Assembly (NCBI RefSeq): GCF_018139565.1
Contig: NZ_JAGSPK010000003.1
Span: 620,001-684,000, forward strand
Reading direction: 5' to 3'
DNA from: Cognatundibacterium rivi
GTDB lineage: Bacteria; Pseudomonadota; Gammaproteobacteria; Burkholderiales; Burkholderiaceae_D
Length of the DNA stretch: 64,000 nt
Shown: positions 10,820 to 19,623 of the stretch, piece after piece
Position numbering within the stretch: position 1 is the first letter of the stretch
Layout: the number at the start of each line of letters is the position of its first letter
Position numbers and translations under genes: made by a program
The notes under the pieces: model-generated
Told to the model about the DNA's origin: nothing
Seen by the model: the letters and a program-made list of their open reading frames with translations, nothing else
The model's database searches: none

Positions 10820-11472
10820 TGTCTGAGAGATTTACTGTTGGTCTGACAGGTGGCATCGGCAGTGGAAAAACAACCATTGCCAATATGTTTGCCGACTTCG
10901 GTGCGAGTATTATTGATACCGATGTCATTGCACATCAACTGACCCAATCAGGTGGCATCGCCATGCCAGTGATACGCGAACAGTTTGGCGTAGCCTATCT
11001 GACTGACGATGGCGCCATGAACCGGACGCGCATGCGTGAGCTGGTCTTTGCCGATAGCAACGCAAAACAAAAGCTGGAAAATATCCTTCATCCGCTGATA
11101 CATCAGGAAACCGAAAAAGCTGCCGGCGCGGCAACTGGTCTTTATCTTATTTTTGTCGTCCCTTTACTCATCGAATCAGCAACCTGGCGCAACAAGGTGA
11201 GTCGTATTTTGGTTGTTGACTGCGAAGAACAAACCCAGATTCAGCGAGTGATGACGCGAAATAATTTAAGTGAAGAACAAGTACGCGCCATCATGCGAGC
11301 CCAGGCAAGTCGCCAGCAACGACAAGAAGCCGCGGATGATCTTATCTTTAATGACGGTGATCTGAGTTCAGTAAAAGCCGAAGTCCGTGCACTGCATGAG
11401 CACTATGCATCTCTGGCAAAATTATCAACAAACAATCATCACAAAATAGCGCCATCAGATAATTCCCGTTAA
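10819..11472 (+). CDS. coaE: Dephospho-CoA kinase
   Basis: Phosphorylates dephospho-CoA, the last step of coenzyme A synthesis. The 217-residue protein starts MSERFTVGLTGGIGSGKTT with the P-loop (GGIGSGKT) at about residues 11-18, followed by DTDVIAH and the LHPLIHQE lid region. The ATG at 10819 overlaps the pilD stop by one base. Being placed behind pilD is a frequent arrangement in Beta- and Gammaproteobacteria. Confidence 0.95.
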   Translation: MSERFTVGLTGGIGSGKTTIANMFADFGASIIDTDVIAHQLTQSGGIAMPVIREQFGVAYLTDDGAMNRTRMRELVFADSNAKQKLENILHPLIHQETEKAAGAATGLYLIFVVPLLIESATWRNKVSRILVVDCEEQTQIQRVMTRNNLSEEQVRAIMRAQASRQQRQEAADDLIFNDGDLSSVKAEVRALHEHYASLAKLSTNNHHKIAPSDNSR

Positions 11473-11569
11473 GAACAAAAAAAATTCACGTGGCATTTGT
11501 ATTTTCTGACAGTATGGTTCAGAATCACGTGAGGCTAGAGTTGGCATAAATTTAAACAGGGAAACTATT

Positions 11570-12325
11570 TTGATTGTTTACGAATACCCTTTCAACGAGC
11601 GTATTCGAACGCTATTGCGTTTGGAAGACCTGTACGAAAAATTTACTTTTTTTCTGCATCAGCCAGACCCTCTGCAACATCACATCGCGCTTGCAACCAT
11701 TTTTGAAATGCTGGAAGTGGCAGGTCGTGCCGATCTCAAATCCGACTTATTACAAGAACTTGAGCGACAAAAACACACGCTGATCGGTTTCAAGTCCAAT
11801 CCCAATGTGCAGGCAGAAATGCTGGATAAAGTGCTCGACGATGTCGATCGCGTCAGCAGCGCTCTTATTGCCTGTACCGGTAAGACCGGACAAAATATTC
11901 GTGACAATGAATGGCTGATGAGCATACGTGGCCGCACCATCATTCCCGGTGGCGCATGTGAGTTCGATTTACCCAGCTATCACGCGTGGCAAAAAAACAC
12001 GACTGAAAAGCGATTTGCCGACATCACAGCCTGGTTTGCACCGATTGCCCCGCTATTTGATGCGATCAATGTGGTTTTGCGCCTGTTACGTGAGTCCGGC
12101 ACAACAAGCAAAGTCATTGCGCAAACTGGTAGTTATCAGCAGATGTTACAGGGAAAAGTGTATCAACTCCTGCGCGTCAACGTGGCTCGTGAGACTGGTG
12201 CCATTCCTGAAATTTCAGCCAACAAATATATGCTCTGGATACGCTTCATGTCACAAGACGGCGATATGAAACCCAAAGCGTTTGAGGGCGATATTGCCTT
12301 CGATCTCACACTCTGTAATTTTTAA
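11570..12325 (+). CDS. zapD: Cell division protein ZapD
   Basis: Binds FtsZ and bundles its filaments at the division ring. The 251-residue protein begins MIVYEYPFNERIRTLLRLEDLY, matching the ZapD (formerly YacF/DUF1342) N-terminus, and continues through the IRGRTIIPGGACEFDLPSYH region. The start is TTG at 11570 with CAGGGAAA upstream; no ATG fits. The order coaE-zapD-yacG is conserved in Proteobacteria and supports the call. Confidence 0.92.
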   Translation: MIVYEYPFNERIRTLLRLEDLYEKFTFFLHQPDPLQHHIALATIFEMLEVAGRADLKSDLLQELERQKHTLIGFKSNPNVQAEMLDKVLDDVDRVSSALIACTGKTGQNIRDNEWLMSIRGRTIIPGGACEFDLPSYHAWQKNTTEKRFADITAWFAPIAPLFDAINVVLRLLRESGTTSKVIAQTGSYQQMLQGKVYQLLRVNVARETGAIPEISANKYMLWIRFMSQDGDMKPKAFEGDIAFDLTLCNF

Positions 12326-12334
12326 TTTCTGAAT

Positions 12335-12517
12335 ATGGCTACGTTTGTTAATTGCCCCACCTGCAGCAACAAGGTGGAATGGAAAGAAAGCAACCTCTGG
12401 CGTCCATTTTGCTCAGAACGCTGCAAGCAAATCGACCTTGGCGCCTGGGCTGAAGAAAAATACTCCATTCCCGCTGTCAACTTGCCGGAAGACCCCGAAG
12501 AAAACGCTTTAAATTAA
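12335..12517 (+). CDS. yacG: DNA gyrase inhibitor YacG (zinc-binding)
   Basis: Small protein that binds GyrB and inhibits gyrase in E. coli. The 60 residues carry the four zinc-ligand cysteines: CPTC near residue 7 and CSERC near residue 26, followed by the [14 protein letters not shown] segment. It starts 9 bases after zapD. Its stop overlaps by 4 bases with the stop of the convergent TyrR-like gene. Confidence 0.94.
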   Translation: MATFVNCPTCSNKVEWKESNLWRPFCSERCKQIDLGAWAEEKYSIPAVNLPEDPEENALN

Positions 12518-14073
12518 CGCTTTTGCGGTATGCCGTATTTGCGTAATTTTGTCGCAATCATGGAATGGGAAGTCGCCAGTCGGGCGGCCAACTTACGGCT
12601 CGAAGGATATTGCGGGTAAAGCCGTTCAAGCAGCGCCCGTTCAAACGCGGACACCGACAAATCCCAGTTCTCCGCCGTCTCCAGATTGACCTCATCAGCA
12701 CTGATGCTGCCCTCAGCCCAATCCACATCCGCAGCGCCAAGCACCCGCTGATCCGACATCGTAATTGCCCTGAACACGACGTTTTGCAACTGGCGGACGT
12801 TGCCCGGCCAGCGATTCGATACCAGCGCCGCACAGGCAGACGAATTCAGGCGACAAACCGGTTTTTGTGACTGTGTGCAGGCTCGCTCAATAAAATGCCC
12901 GGCCAGCAGCAAAATATCATCAGGCCGGTCACGTAACGCTGGCATCTCCAGATGAAGAACATTCAGGCGGTAAAACAAATCCTCACGAAACAAGCCTTCT
13001 TGTACCATCTTGGGTAAATTCCTGTGTGTCGCACTGATGATACGCACGTCCACTCTGACTTCTTTATCGCCGCCAATACGACGAAACTTACCATCATTTA
13101 AAAAGCGTAATAATTTCGCTTGCAGATACAATGACATCTCACCGATTTCATCCAGAAAAACGGTGCCACCATCGGCCATTTCAAACAAACCAGGTTTGCC
13201 TCCACGCTGCGCACCGGTGAATGCACCGGACATGTAGCCGAACAACTCGCTTTCGGCGAGACTCTCAGGCAAGGCTGCGCAATTTAACTCAAGAAAAGGA
13301 GCATTACTTCTGTTGCTGACGCCATGACAAGCTTGCGCAAGTAACTCCTTACCCGTGCCGGTTTCACCTGTAATCAGCAATGGCGCATCCACCACCGCCA
13401 TTCGGGCTGCACGCTTTTTCAAAACGCGCATCTGCTCGGACTCGCCGATCAATAAGTCAAAGCCACTGCCGGCGGAATTCTGCAAGGCATGAATTCTGCC
13501 GCCGATGCGGGTCGGTGCATGAAACGTCAGCACGGCACCAACGGAGCGCGATAAAGGTGCCAGCTCAGGAAGCAAGGGTTCCGATACCGGCGTCACATCC
13601 ATAAAGAAAGGTTCGCCATACAAAGTCACTTCGCGGCTGGGAATACGAAAACCGTTCGCAATCAGCTCCTCTTGCAGCGCCGCATCATCCAGCACCTGAC
13701 TCAGGGTCAGCCTGCACAGCGCCGCTTCATCCATGCCCGCAACAGCCGCCGCAGCAACATTGGCAATGACCAGATTACCGCTGCCATCAACTGCCAGCAC
13801 CGGGTCCTCCATGACCGCCATCATGGTGTCCAGATGCAAGCGCCGACGTATTCCCGGCAGCACATCAATCACCTCAATCTGACCAACACCATCCACCTTC
13901 TGGCAATCTTCCTGTAAATCAGGAAGCATATATTCGAGCAGCTCCGGGCTGTCGATATAGATATGCGGCGGATCAACCTCCACCGCAATGACATTCAGGC
14001 CGCGCCTGGCCAACACAGCGAGAATTTCATGTGCGATGCCAACCCGGTCACGAAACTGAATATTGATGCGCAT
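12514..14073 (-). CDS. TyrR-like sigma54-dependent transcriptional activator
   Basis: A 519-residue regulator with an ACT domain at residues 1-70, a PAS domain at about 78-185, an AAA+ sigma54-activation domain at about 205-430 (Walker A GETGTGKE at 236-243, GAFTGA loop at 283-288, Walker B TVFLDE at 304-309) and a TyrR-type helix-turn-helix at about 485-512. E. coli TyrR lacks a working GAFTGA loop; this protein has one, so it should act with RNA polymerase-sigma54. It is the last gene of the alr-dadA-rrf2-like-tyrR-like array, 27 bases after its neighbour. A consensus sigma54 promoter and TyrR-box-like sites upstream of alr make that operon its likely target. The effector is unknown; ACT domains usually bind amino acids. 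Related names in other bacteria are PhhR and TyrR. Confidence 0.85.
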   Translation of the reverse strand: MRINIQFRDRVGIAHEILAVLARRGLNVIAVEVDPPHIYIDSPELLEYMLPDLQEDCQKVDGVGQIEVIDVLPGIRRRLHLDTMMAVMEDPVLAVDGSGNLVIANVAAAAVAGMDEAALCRLTLSQVLDDAALQEELIANGFRIPSREVTLYGEPFFMDVTPVSEPLLPELAPLSRSVGAVLTFHAPTRIGGRIHALQNSAGSGFDLLIGESEQMRVLKKRAARMAVVDAPLLITGETGTGKELLAQACHGVSNRSNAPFLELNCAALPESLAESELFGYMSGAFTGAQRGGKPGLFEMADGGTVFLDEIGEMSLYLQAKLLRFLNDGKFRRIGGDKEVRVDVRIISATHRNLPKMVQEGLFREDLFYRLNVLHLEMPALRDRPDDILLLAGHFIERACTQSQKPVCRLNSSACAALVSNRWPGNVRQLQNVVFRAITMSDQRVLGAADVDWAEGSISADEVNLETAENWDLSVSAFERALLERLYPQYPSSRKLAARLATSHSMIATKLRKYGIPQKR

Positions 14074-14100
14074 GAGTTGATGAATGAATGTGGTGGGAAA

Positions 14101-14652
14101 TTAATGCGGCTCAGGAGTATAGTCACGCGGCCGCGCGTAGTGACTGCGAAAGCTATTTGTTGCGGCCAGACCGCGCAAGCGTCCCAGATCAAATTGCTCC
14201 AGTTGCTCCAGCACGGCACGGTTTACCGTCATTCGGACCTGTATCAGTAACAGATCAACGCTCTGCTGGCTTGGATTGCGGCCAGAGCGCAACCCGTCTC
14301 CGGCAAGACTGACATCATTCTCAGCGCCTTTACACAAGGCGCGCTCTTCGGCCTCTACAAAGCAACGATAAACATCCGCCAGTGTAAAGAGCTTGCTGCA
14401 GTCGCGGCAATGCCAGGCATCTTTCTCTTTGCTGTCACGCCCGACCAGACCATTCTGACTCAGAGTCGAGAGAATAGAACGGATCAACCGCGGTGATTTT
14501 CCTGTCGTTTCCACCAGACTGCTGATGTTCGTTGCTCTCGGCATCTCCATCATGATCTGAGCCAGCAGTTCAATTGCCGTATAAAAACGCGTATTCAGAT
14601 TCGCATCTGCAAATATCTGCGTTGATGACAGCAATTGTTCAAACTGACTCAT
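14101..14652 (-). CDS. Rrf2-like winged-helix regulator with CX2C cysteines
   Basis: A 183-residue protein whose N-terminal half looks like an Rrf2 winged helix: a helical segment at 20-36, [22 protein letters not shown] as helix-turn-helix at 43-65, and [11 protein letters not shown] after the wing. Cysteines sit at 82, 85, 97 and 107 (HCRDC, then two more), a spacing unlike IscR or NsrR but able to bind metal or an iron-sulfur cluster. The C-terminal part (about 110-183) is not recognisable to me. Its start overlaps the dadA stop by 4 bases (ATGA), so it is translationally coupled to the catabolic gene. Regulatory target is presumably this operon, but that is inference. Confidence 0.65.
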   Translation of the reverse strand: MSQFEQLLSSTQIFADANLNTRFYTAIELLAQIMMEMPRATNISSLVETTGKSPRLIRSILSTLSQNGLVGRDSKEKDAWHCRDCSKLFTLADVYRCFVEAEERALCKGAENDVSLAGDGLRSGRNPSQQSVDLLLIQVRMTVNRAVLEQLEQFDLGRLRGLAATNSFRSHYARPRDYTPEPH

Positions 14653-15941
14653 ACCAGTTCCTGAGGCGTCACAACAGGACGATTGACGCTGCCGTAACGA
14701 TCCATGAACAAACCTTCGGTAGAAATTGCCGGACGCTTACCTGACACAATATCGGCAATGAACTGGCCGGAACCGCATGACATCGTCCAACCCAGCGTGC
14801 CGTGACCGGTATTCAAGAATAAATTACGGTAAGGTGTAGGGCCAACGATAGGCGTGCCGTCCGGTGTCATCGGGCGCAAGCCAGTCCAGAATTCGGCCTG
14901 ACTGACATCGCCGCCACCAGGGAATAAATCATTGACCGAGAACTCCAGCGCTTCGCGACGCTCTTTGCGCAGATCGAGGTTATAACCGGCAATTTCAGCC
15001 GTACCGCCAACCCGGATACGATCGCCGAGGCGGGTAATCGCAATCTTATAAGTTTCATCCATCACGGTGGATTCAGGCGCGCGTGTCGCATCGGTGATCG
15101 GCACCGTAATCGAATATCCTTTAATCGGATACACCGGAATTTTGATGCCCAGATCGCGCAACAGGAAAGGTGAATAACTGCCCAGCGCCAGTACATAACG
15201 ATCCGCCTTGAATTCGCCTTCCGACGTGATCACGGAAGTAATCTCATCGCCTTCATGCACCAGTTTCTGTATCGTCACGCCGTATTTAAACTGCACACCC
15301 AGCCCTTCTGCCAGTTTTGCCAGATTCTGCGTGAACTTAAAGCAATCGCCAGTTTCATCGCCAGGCAAACGCAAGGCGCCGACAAATTTTTCCTGCACAT
15401 TCGCTAATGCAGGTTCGACTTTCAGGCAACCCGCTTTATCCAGCGTTTCGTATGGCACATCATAGCGTTTCAGAATGGCGATATCGGCAGCGGCACCATC
15501 AAGCTGTTCCTGATTCCGGAATAACTGCAAGGTGCCCTGAGTGCGCTCATCATAAGAAATGCCTGTATCCGCGCGCAATTGCTGCAGCACATCACGGCTG
15601 TATTCCGCCATGCGCAACATACGGCCTTTATTCACTTCGTAGCGCGCGTTCGTACAATTCATCAGCATCTGCATGACCCAGCGCCAGGTGTTGAGGTCCA
15701 GCGTCGGCTGTATCGCCAGCGGCCCATGCTTCATCATCAGCCATTTGATCGCTTTCAGCGGCACGCCTGGTCCGGCCCATGGTGACGAATAACCTGGCGA
15801 TACTTCACCAGCATTGCCATAACTGGTTTCCAGCGCAGCAGCTGGCTGACGGTCGATCACCGTAACTTCATGCCCGGCTTTAGCCAGAAAATAGGCGGAG
15901 GTGGTACCGATGACGCCGGAGCCGAGGATCACTACTTTCAT
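14649..15941 (-). CDS. dadA: D-amino acid dehydrogenase, small subunit
   Basis: FAD-dependent membrane-associated enzyme that oxidises D-amino acids, chiefly D-alanine, to 2-oxo acids and feeds electrons to quinone. The 430-residue protein begins [30 protein letters not shown], the FAD Rossmann motif, and has the family segments [14 protein letters not shown] and [14 protein letters not shown] near the ends. An AGGAG Shine-Dalgarno lies just upstream. It follows alr (63 bases apart), so racemase and dehydrogenase together convert L-alanine to pyruvate and ammonia. Confidence 0.95.
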   Translation of the reverse strand: MKVVILGSGVIGTTSAYFLAKAGHEVTVIDRQPAAALETSYGNAGEVSPGYSSPWAGPGVPLKAIKWLMMKHGPLAIQPTLDLNTWRWVMQMLMNCTNARYEVNKGRMLRMAEYSRDVLQQLRADTGISYDERTQGTLQLFRNQEQLDGAAADIAILKRYDVPYETLDKAGCLKVEPALANVQEKFVGALRLPGDETGDCFKFTQNLAKLAEGLGVQFKYGVTIQKLVHEGDEITSVITSEGEFKADRYVLALGSYSPFLLRDLGIKIPVYPIKGYSITVPITDATRAPESTVMDETYKIAITRLGDRIRVGGTAEIAGYNLDLRKERREALEFSVNDLFPGGGDVSQAEFWTGLRPMTPDGTPIVGPTPYRNLFLNTGHGTLGWTMSCGSGQFIADIVSGKRPAISTEGLFMDRYGSVNRPVVTPQELV

Positions 15942-16004
15942 ATTATTTCTCCTAGATGCTGAATACTGAATTAAGCGCTGATGGTTGGTTAGTCTGTTGT
16001 TGGT

Positions 16005-17141
16005 CTATTGTTTGCCGTCTGGTTTGCCGTCTGGTTTGCGGTCTGTATATTCGCGCTGATAACGCGCACCGAGACTGGTCAGAATTTCGTAAGCGATGGT
16101 GGAAGCTTTACCGGCAACGGCATCGACTGTATTGGTTGCGGAAATCAGATCCACCAGTGCCCCCGGCTGTAAGTGTTCGCTGGCGATTTGCGTCACATCC
16201 AGCGTGATCGTATCCATCGATACCTTACCCACCATAGGCACATCACGCCCGGCGATTTGTGCAATACCACGGTTACTCAGACTACGCAGCCAGCCATCGG
16301 CATAACCAACCGCCACCGTTGCAATGCGGGTCGTTTCGCTGGCCTGCCAGGTCGCGCCATAGCCGACTGTGGCGCCGGCTGAGATTTCGCGGGTCTGAAT
16401 GATGCGCCCCTGCAAGTGCGCCACAGGGAATAAAGGATTTTCCTGTCCCGCAACCGGGGCAATACCGTATAAAGCGGCGCCGGGGCGCGCTAAATCAAAG
16501 TGGAAATCCGGCCCCAGAAAAATGCCGGAAGAATTCGCCAGACTGCCGCCGGCAGCAGGAAGCAGTTGCCGCACCTGCTGAAAACGCTGCAGCTGCTGAC
16601 GATTCATAGGATTACTCTGGTCTTCAGCGCACGCCAGATGACTCATGGCGTAACGCACAGCGATCCCCTGAATAAAATCAGGATCGGCACGCCATTGCTC
16701 AACTTCCGCCGCCGACAGCCCCATGCGTGCCATGCCGGTGTCGAACTGAATGATCGCAGGTAAAGCCGTTTGTTTTTGCGCAGCCAGCTTGCGCCACGCC
16801 AGAATCTGTTCACGACTGTTCAGCACCGGCATACAGCGATGCTCAAGAAATTCAGCCTCATAGCCGACGGGCGAGCCGTGCATCACGATGATCTGAGCCG
16901 CATCCGGTAAATGCGGGCGCAAGCTGATCGCCTCCTCAAGATGCGCGACAAAAAAATGTCGGCAACCTTCATCGTACAACACCTGCGCGACCGGAACCGC
17001 ACCCAGCCCGTAAGCATCGGCTTTGACAGCAGCGCCGCAATGGGCAGTGCCGAGTTTGCTGCGCAGCAGCCTGTAATTGCCCCGCACCGCCTGCAAATCA
17101 ATACGCAGTACCGCGCCACTCTTTCCAGCTACTTGTTGCAT
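16005..17141 (-). CDS. alr: Alanine racemase, catabolic type by context
   Basis: PLP enzyme interconverting L- and D-alanine. In 378 residues the PLP lysine is K40 (AAVKADAYGLG), the catalytic tyrosine Y261 (VGYGATW), and the GYADGW motif follows at 279-284. Placement directly ahead of dadA suggests the catabolic DadX role rather than cell-wall supply, though a single Alr can do both. The last 12 residues are a short repeat of PDGK encoded by three 12-bp repeats (16009-16044), an unusual tail. First gene of a four-gene minus-strand array controlled by the promoter at 17187-17201. Confidence 0.92.
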   Translation of the reverse strand: MQQVAGKSGAVLRIDLQAVRGNYRLLRSKLGTAHCGAAVKADAYGLGAVPVAQVLYDEGCRHFFVAHLEEAISLRPHLPDAAQIIVMHGSPVGYEAEFLEHRCMPVLNSREQILAWRKLAAQKQTALPAIIQFDTGMARMGLSAAEVEQWRADPDFIQGIAVRYAMSHLACAEDQSNPMNRQQLQRFQQVRQLLPAAGGSLANSSGIFLGPDFHFDLARPGAALYGIAPVAGQENPLFPVAHLQGRIIQTREISAGATVGYGATWQASETTRIATVAVGYADGWLRSLSNRGIAQIAGRDVPMVGKVSMDTITLDVTQIASEHLQPGALVDLISATNTVDAVAGKASTIAYEILTSLGARYQREYTDRKPDGKPDGKQ

Positions 17142-17186
17142 GTTCTTCGCACTCCATCGCTACCGGGAAAATGATAAGTATTCATA

Positions 17187-17201
17187 GCAATGCCCGTGCC
17201 A
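17187..17201 (-). promoter_or_regulatory. Sigma54 (-24/-12) promoter of the alr-dadA operon
   Basis: On the minus strand the sequence reads TGGCACG, four bases, TTGC, then T, a full match to the sigma54 consensus TGGCACR-N4-TTGCW. Transcription would start near 17175, giving a leader of about 34 bases before alr. Sigma54 promoters need an enhancer-binding activator; the TyrR-like gene of this operon encodes one with an intact GAFTGA loop. Confidence 0.82.
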
Positions 17202-17260
17202 CGTGAATTAGTCTCATCAATTCAAAGACTTAGCTTATAGCCCGGGAAACCACTCAGAAA

Positions 17261-17286
17261 CAGGTGTATTGATTTCAATACACCTG
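17261..17286. promoter_or_regulatory. Perfect palindrome, TyrR-box-like operator 1
   Basis: Two 12-base arms, CAGGTGTATTGA and TCAATACACCTG, separated by TT. The inner 18 bases have the form TGTATT-N6-AATACA, close to the TyrR box TGTAAA-N6-TTTACA. It is centred about 98 bases upstream of the predicted sigma54 start, a usual distance for an activator site. Confidence 0.7.
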
Positions 17287-17366
17287 TTGCGACATTCACC
17301 CAGAATCACATGCAGAGCCAGACTGAATCGTATCAAAACCGGCACATCGTATATAAATCAATACAG

Positions 17367-17384
17367 TGTGCGTATTTTAATACA
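17367..17384. promoter_or_regulatory. TyrR-box-like operator 2 (imperfect)
   Basis: The 18 bases TGTGCG-TATTTT-AATACA share the right half-site of operator 1 and a weaker left half. The centre is about 200 bases upstream of the predicted start. Paired sites would allow cooperative binding of a dimeric activator. Support is weaker than for operator 1. Confidence 0.45.
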
Positions 17385-17598
17385 GCACCAAATTAAAAAC
17401 GAGCAACGACCATTTTCACCCAAAAAAATATCAGGCAATCGGATACTAAAAAGAAATAGTGATGAATCAGAAAAAGCATCAGGCTTGATGCGACTACCCA
17501 GAACGCCACCGCATCAACTACGCGCTGGAAATTGACTGCGGGCGAAAACGGTACGCGGCACAGCAACACGGAAAATATCGATCAATCAGGCATTTTTA

Positions 17599-17673
17599 GG
17601 GGGGTATATGGCAAAAACACCTTCATCTCCTTATAAATAAAGGGCTTTTAAATATACTCCAGGGAGTATATTT
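17599..17673. repeat. ATACTCC/GGAGTAT repeat element, copy 1
   Basis: A left box GGGGGGTAT (17599-17607), a conserved middle (CATCTCCTTATAAATAAAGGGCT) and a palindrome with 11-base arms, AAATATACTCC and GGAGTATATTT, around AG (17650-17673). The same design occurs at 19624, 23994 and 53381. Confidence 0.8.
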
Positions 17674-17709
17674 TTAATGTCAGAAGCCATTTCTGAGCGT
17701 TGCAGACGT

Positions 17710-17739
17710 AAAAAAGGCGGAACCTGTTGCGGTTCCGCC
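17710..17739 (-). terminator. Terminator downstream of the immunity gene
   Basis: Stem GGCGGAACC / GGTTCCGCC with a TGTTGC loop; on the minus strand it is followed by TTTTTT. It ends leftward transcripts from the Rhs cassette before the alr control region. It is part of the long direct repeat; the second copy is at 19735-19765. Confidence 0.8.
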
Positions 17740-17853
17740 TGTGAAAATACGATGTTAGCAAGCGTAGCGTGCCTGCTCCGTTAGGTGCAGTACGCACACC
17801 GCGCTCCTCAATTAAACGTAACGCCAGCCGACGAACATCAACATCGCCTAATT

Positions 17854-17870
17854 GGTGCGTGTGACGCACC
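17854..17870. repeat. REP-like palindrome GGTGCGT-GTG-ACGCACC
   Basis: A perfect 7-base inverted repeat with a 3-base loop, followed by CTAC. GGTGCG/CGCACC palindromes next to CTAC are a common form of REP-type intergenic repeats in Proteobacteria. It lies where the Rhs scrap loses similarity. Confidence 0.5.
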
Positions 17871-18032
17871 CTACGATTGCTGAGGAATTTACCCAGCAAT
17901 GGTTCGTGCGCCCGCCCATTCATGTGAATGAGCGGATGCCGATTTTGAAAAGAGCAACCTCCTCCCAGCTTATGTGGGCTTTTACATATTGCCCCTGTCG
18001 TCCTATCCGAATTTATTGGTCATAGCCAAATC

Positions 18033-18350
18033 TCACTGACCGCGCTCTTCGGTCACGCAAACAAGGAAGCACTGAAGCAATTCCATTAGATTTCCAATTC
18101 CAGCGCTTCCAATGAACTTACTTTCCATTATTTCAAACTGAATCCAATTTGTTTCACTACGTTCCGAGCGGTGGAAAGGCTTAACGACATCAGAGAGGGT
18201 AGTTTCGTCTAGATCGATTTGCACATACCAGCCGGGATTGTCCGTAGTCTCGATAGTCATCCCATAGGTGTGCTCCCAATCGCCATCACACTGTTCACTT
18301 AACCATGCTTCAAGCTGGACTATTACGTCTGTATTTACTAACGATTTCAT
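18033..18350 (-). CDS. Immunity protein of the Rhs toxin, Imm53-like
   Basis: A 105-residue acidic protein with an N-terminal segment LEAWLSEQCDGDWEHTYG and then IETTDNPGWYVQIDL, a pattern I associate with the Imm53 family of polymorphic-toxin immunity proteins. It should bind and neutralise the toxin domain encoded just upstream. Its start overlaps the toxin stop by 4 bases (ATGA), which keeps antidote production coupled to the toxin. The pairing with the toxin follows from position; the family name is from memory and should be tested with a profile search. Confidence 0.72.
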   Translation of the reverse strand: MKSLVNTDVIVQLEAWLSEQCDGDWEHTYGMTIETTDNPGWYVQIDLDETTLSDVVKPFHRSERSETNWIQFEIMESKFIGSAGIGNLMELLQCFLVCVTEERGQ

Positions 18351-19531
18351 CTCTTAGGTAACTCCTCTGGTAGGGCTGGCCGAACATCTTTGACACCGGC
18401 CTCATGAACATGTGGCGTATCCACTTTGGTGCGGTTAGCATTAGTATGCGCTCTCCCGGTTATGTCTACACGTTTGACTTCATCATGCCCAGTGGGGTTT
18501 TTCGGATTTGGATTATACGTAGCCGTATTCGTTGTGTTTCCTGCCGCGTCGCGCTTCATCACCGAATGTGGCCCTTCCGCTTCCGTCACGGGCGAAACCT
18601 TATTTGCATTGCGCCCCCCCTTCTTAGCCTCCCCTTCGCCGACCGCTCCCGACCCGACCTCCAGGATTCTTGGCACGCTCGGAGGCTGTAGCCGCGCCTT
18701 GTGACGATTGCTTGCACCACCCTCACCAGCAGCCTTTTCCGACTGTATGGCAGCCTGTTCCGCCGTCGCCTTCTCCGTCGCACGCGCCGCTTGTTCCGCG
18801 CCATGCTTGGACAATTGTTCGGCAGCTTCGCGCTTGATCTCAGCCTTGATAAGAACCTTGACGCCATCCTTGATCAGAGTCCCAACACCTAGCGTCGCGC
18901 CATCAGTAATGGCCAAAACACCATGGAAAATGGCCATGCCAACACGGCCTTCTCCCGCAGCAGCCTTGCTGTCCATGACACTGCCATAAACCAGCATGTA
19001 CTCAGACCATTCATAACCGGTCGGGTCCGTCAGATTGGTCGGATTGTTGAGTACGTAGGTGTAACGGTTGCAGCTCTGCCCGTTATAGAAATCCTGTACG
19101 TAAGGGTCGGCCGAGAGGAATCTGCCAATGAGCGGCTCGTACACCCGACCATTCATGTGCACCAGATCCAGATCGTCCAGCATTTCGTGACCGGTGTAAC
19201 CTTTGTTGTCGGTCTGGCCGTCTAAACTATCCGGTGTCACTGTGCCATTCACCGCGCTGCTGTCGAAGGTGCGACGCTTACCCCACGTATCATACGCGAG
19301 TTTTTCTTTCAGATTGCCGCTAGCATCGGTAATGCCAACGACACTGCCCAGACGATCCAGGTGGGTCCAGTTGAGTTCGCTGGTGTTGCTGCCCGGCTTG
19401 TCGATTTCAACACCGAGCCCATTTGGCCAGTAGGTTTTGACGGTGGTCTGGCCATTTTTGATCTCGACTTCTTGTGCTCCGGCGTAGTAGTGGTGGTGGT
19501 GACTGTCGGGTTGCCGTTGGGCTGGCTGGTT
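18347..19531 (-). pseudogene. 5'-truncated Rhs gene with C-terminal polymorphic toxin domain
   Basis: An open frame of 395 codons that enters in the middle of an Rhs repeat region (YYAGAQEVEIKNGQ, then WTHLDRLGSVVGITDASGN, YDTWGKRRTF) and contains the complete core end GYTGHEMLDDLDLVHMNGR ... RFLSADPYVQ ... DPTGY. Upstream of a stop at 19532-19534 no Rhs similarity continues, so the 1000 or more residues expected before this point are missing. The first start in frame is a GTG at 19252, which would give 301 residues. After DPTGY come a hydrophobic linker, an alanine/glutamate-rich stretch, and about 90 residues with GPHSVMKRDAAGNTTNTATY, NPTGHDEVKRVDITGRAH and TPHVHEAGVKDVRPALP, resembling the toxin_24 (Ntox24) RNase-type tip. 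The tip looks intact. Without shell and export parts it could not be delivered in the usual way, but it may act as a donor of toxin sequence or an immunity-maintained relic. Confidence 0.75.
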
Positions 19532-19623
19532 TTAGTGTGTTTGCGGGCGCGCTGGAGATTGACTGCGGGCGAAACGGTACGCGGCGCAGCAGCACGCAAA
19601 ACTCAGTCAATCAGGCATTTTCA

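Larger units (their letters stand above)
17521..17779. repeat. Long direct repeat, copy 1 (partner at 19548-19804)
   Basis: About 259 bases closely resembling 19548-19804 in the same orientation. Both copies start with CGCGCTGGAAATTGACTGC (copy 2 differs by one base), contain the ATACTCC/GGAGTAT element, a terminator hairpin built on GAACCTGTTGCGGTTC, and end near GCGTGCCTGCTC. The pair brackets the Rhs toxin/immunity cassette. The 500-base stretch 17142-17647 otherwise holds only the alr control region. Confidence 0.8.
17648..17923 (-). pseudogene. Orphan Rhs core scrap fused to unrelated sequence
   Basis: A 91-codon frame whose first 15 residues, MNGRAHEPLLGKFLS, match the Rhs core end found in the main gene (MNGRVYEPLIGRFLS, near 19170). 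After that the frame leaves Rhs similarity, crosses a REP-like palindrome (17854-17870) and the long direct repeat, and ends inside the GGAGTAT element. It looks like the broken end of an older Rhs gene left downstream of the toxin/immunity pair, not a functional protein. Confidence 0.6.
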
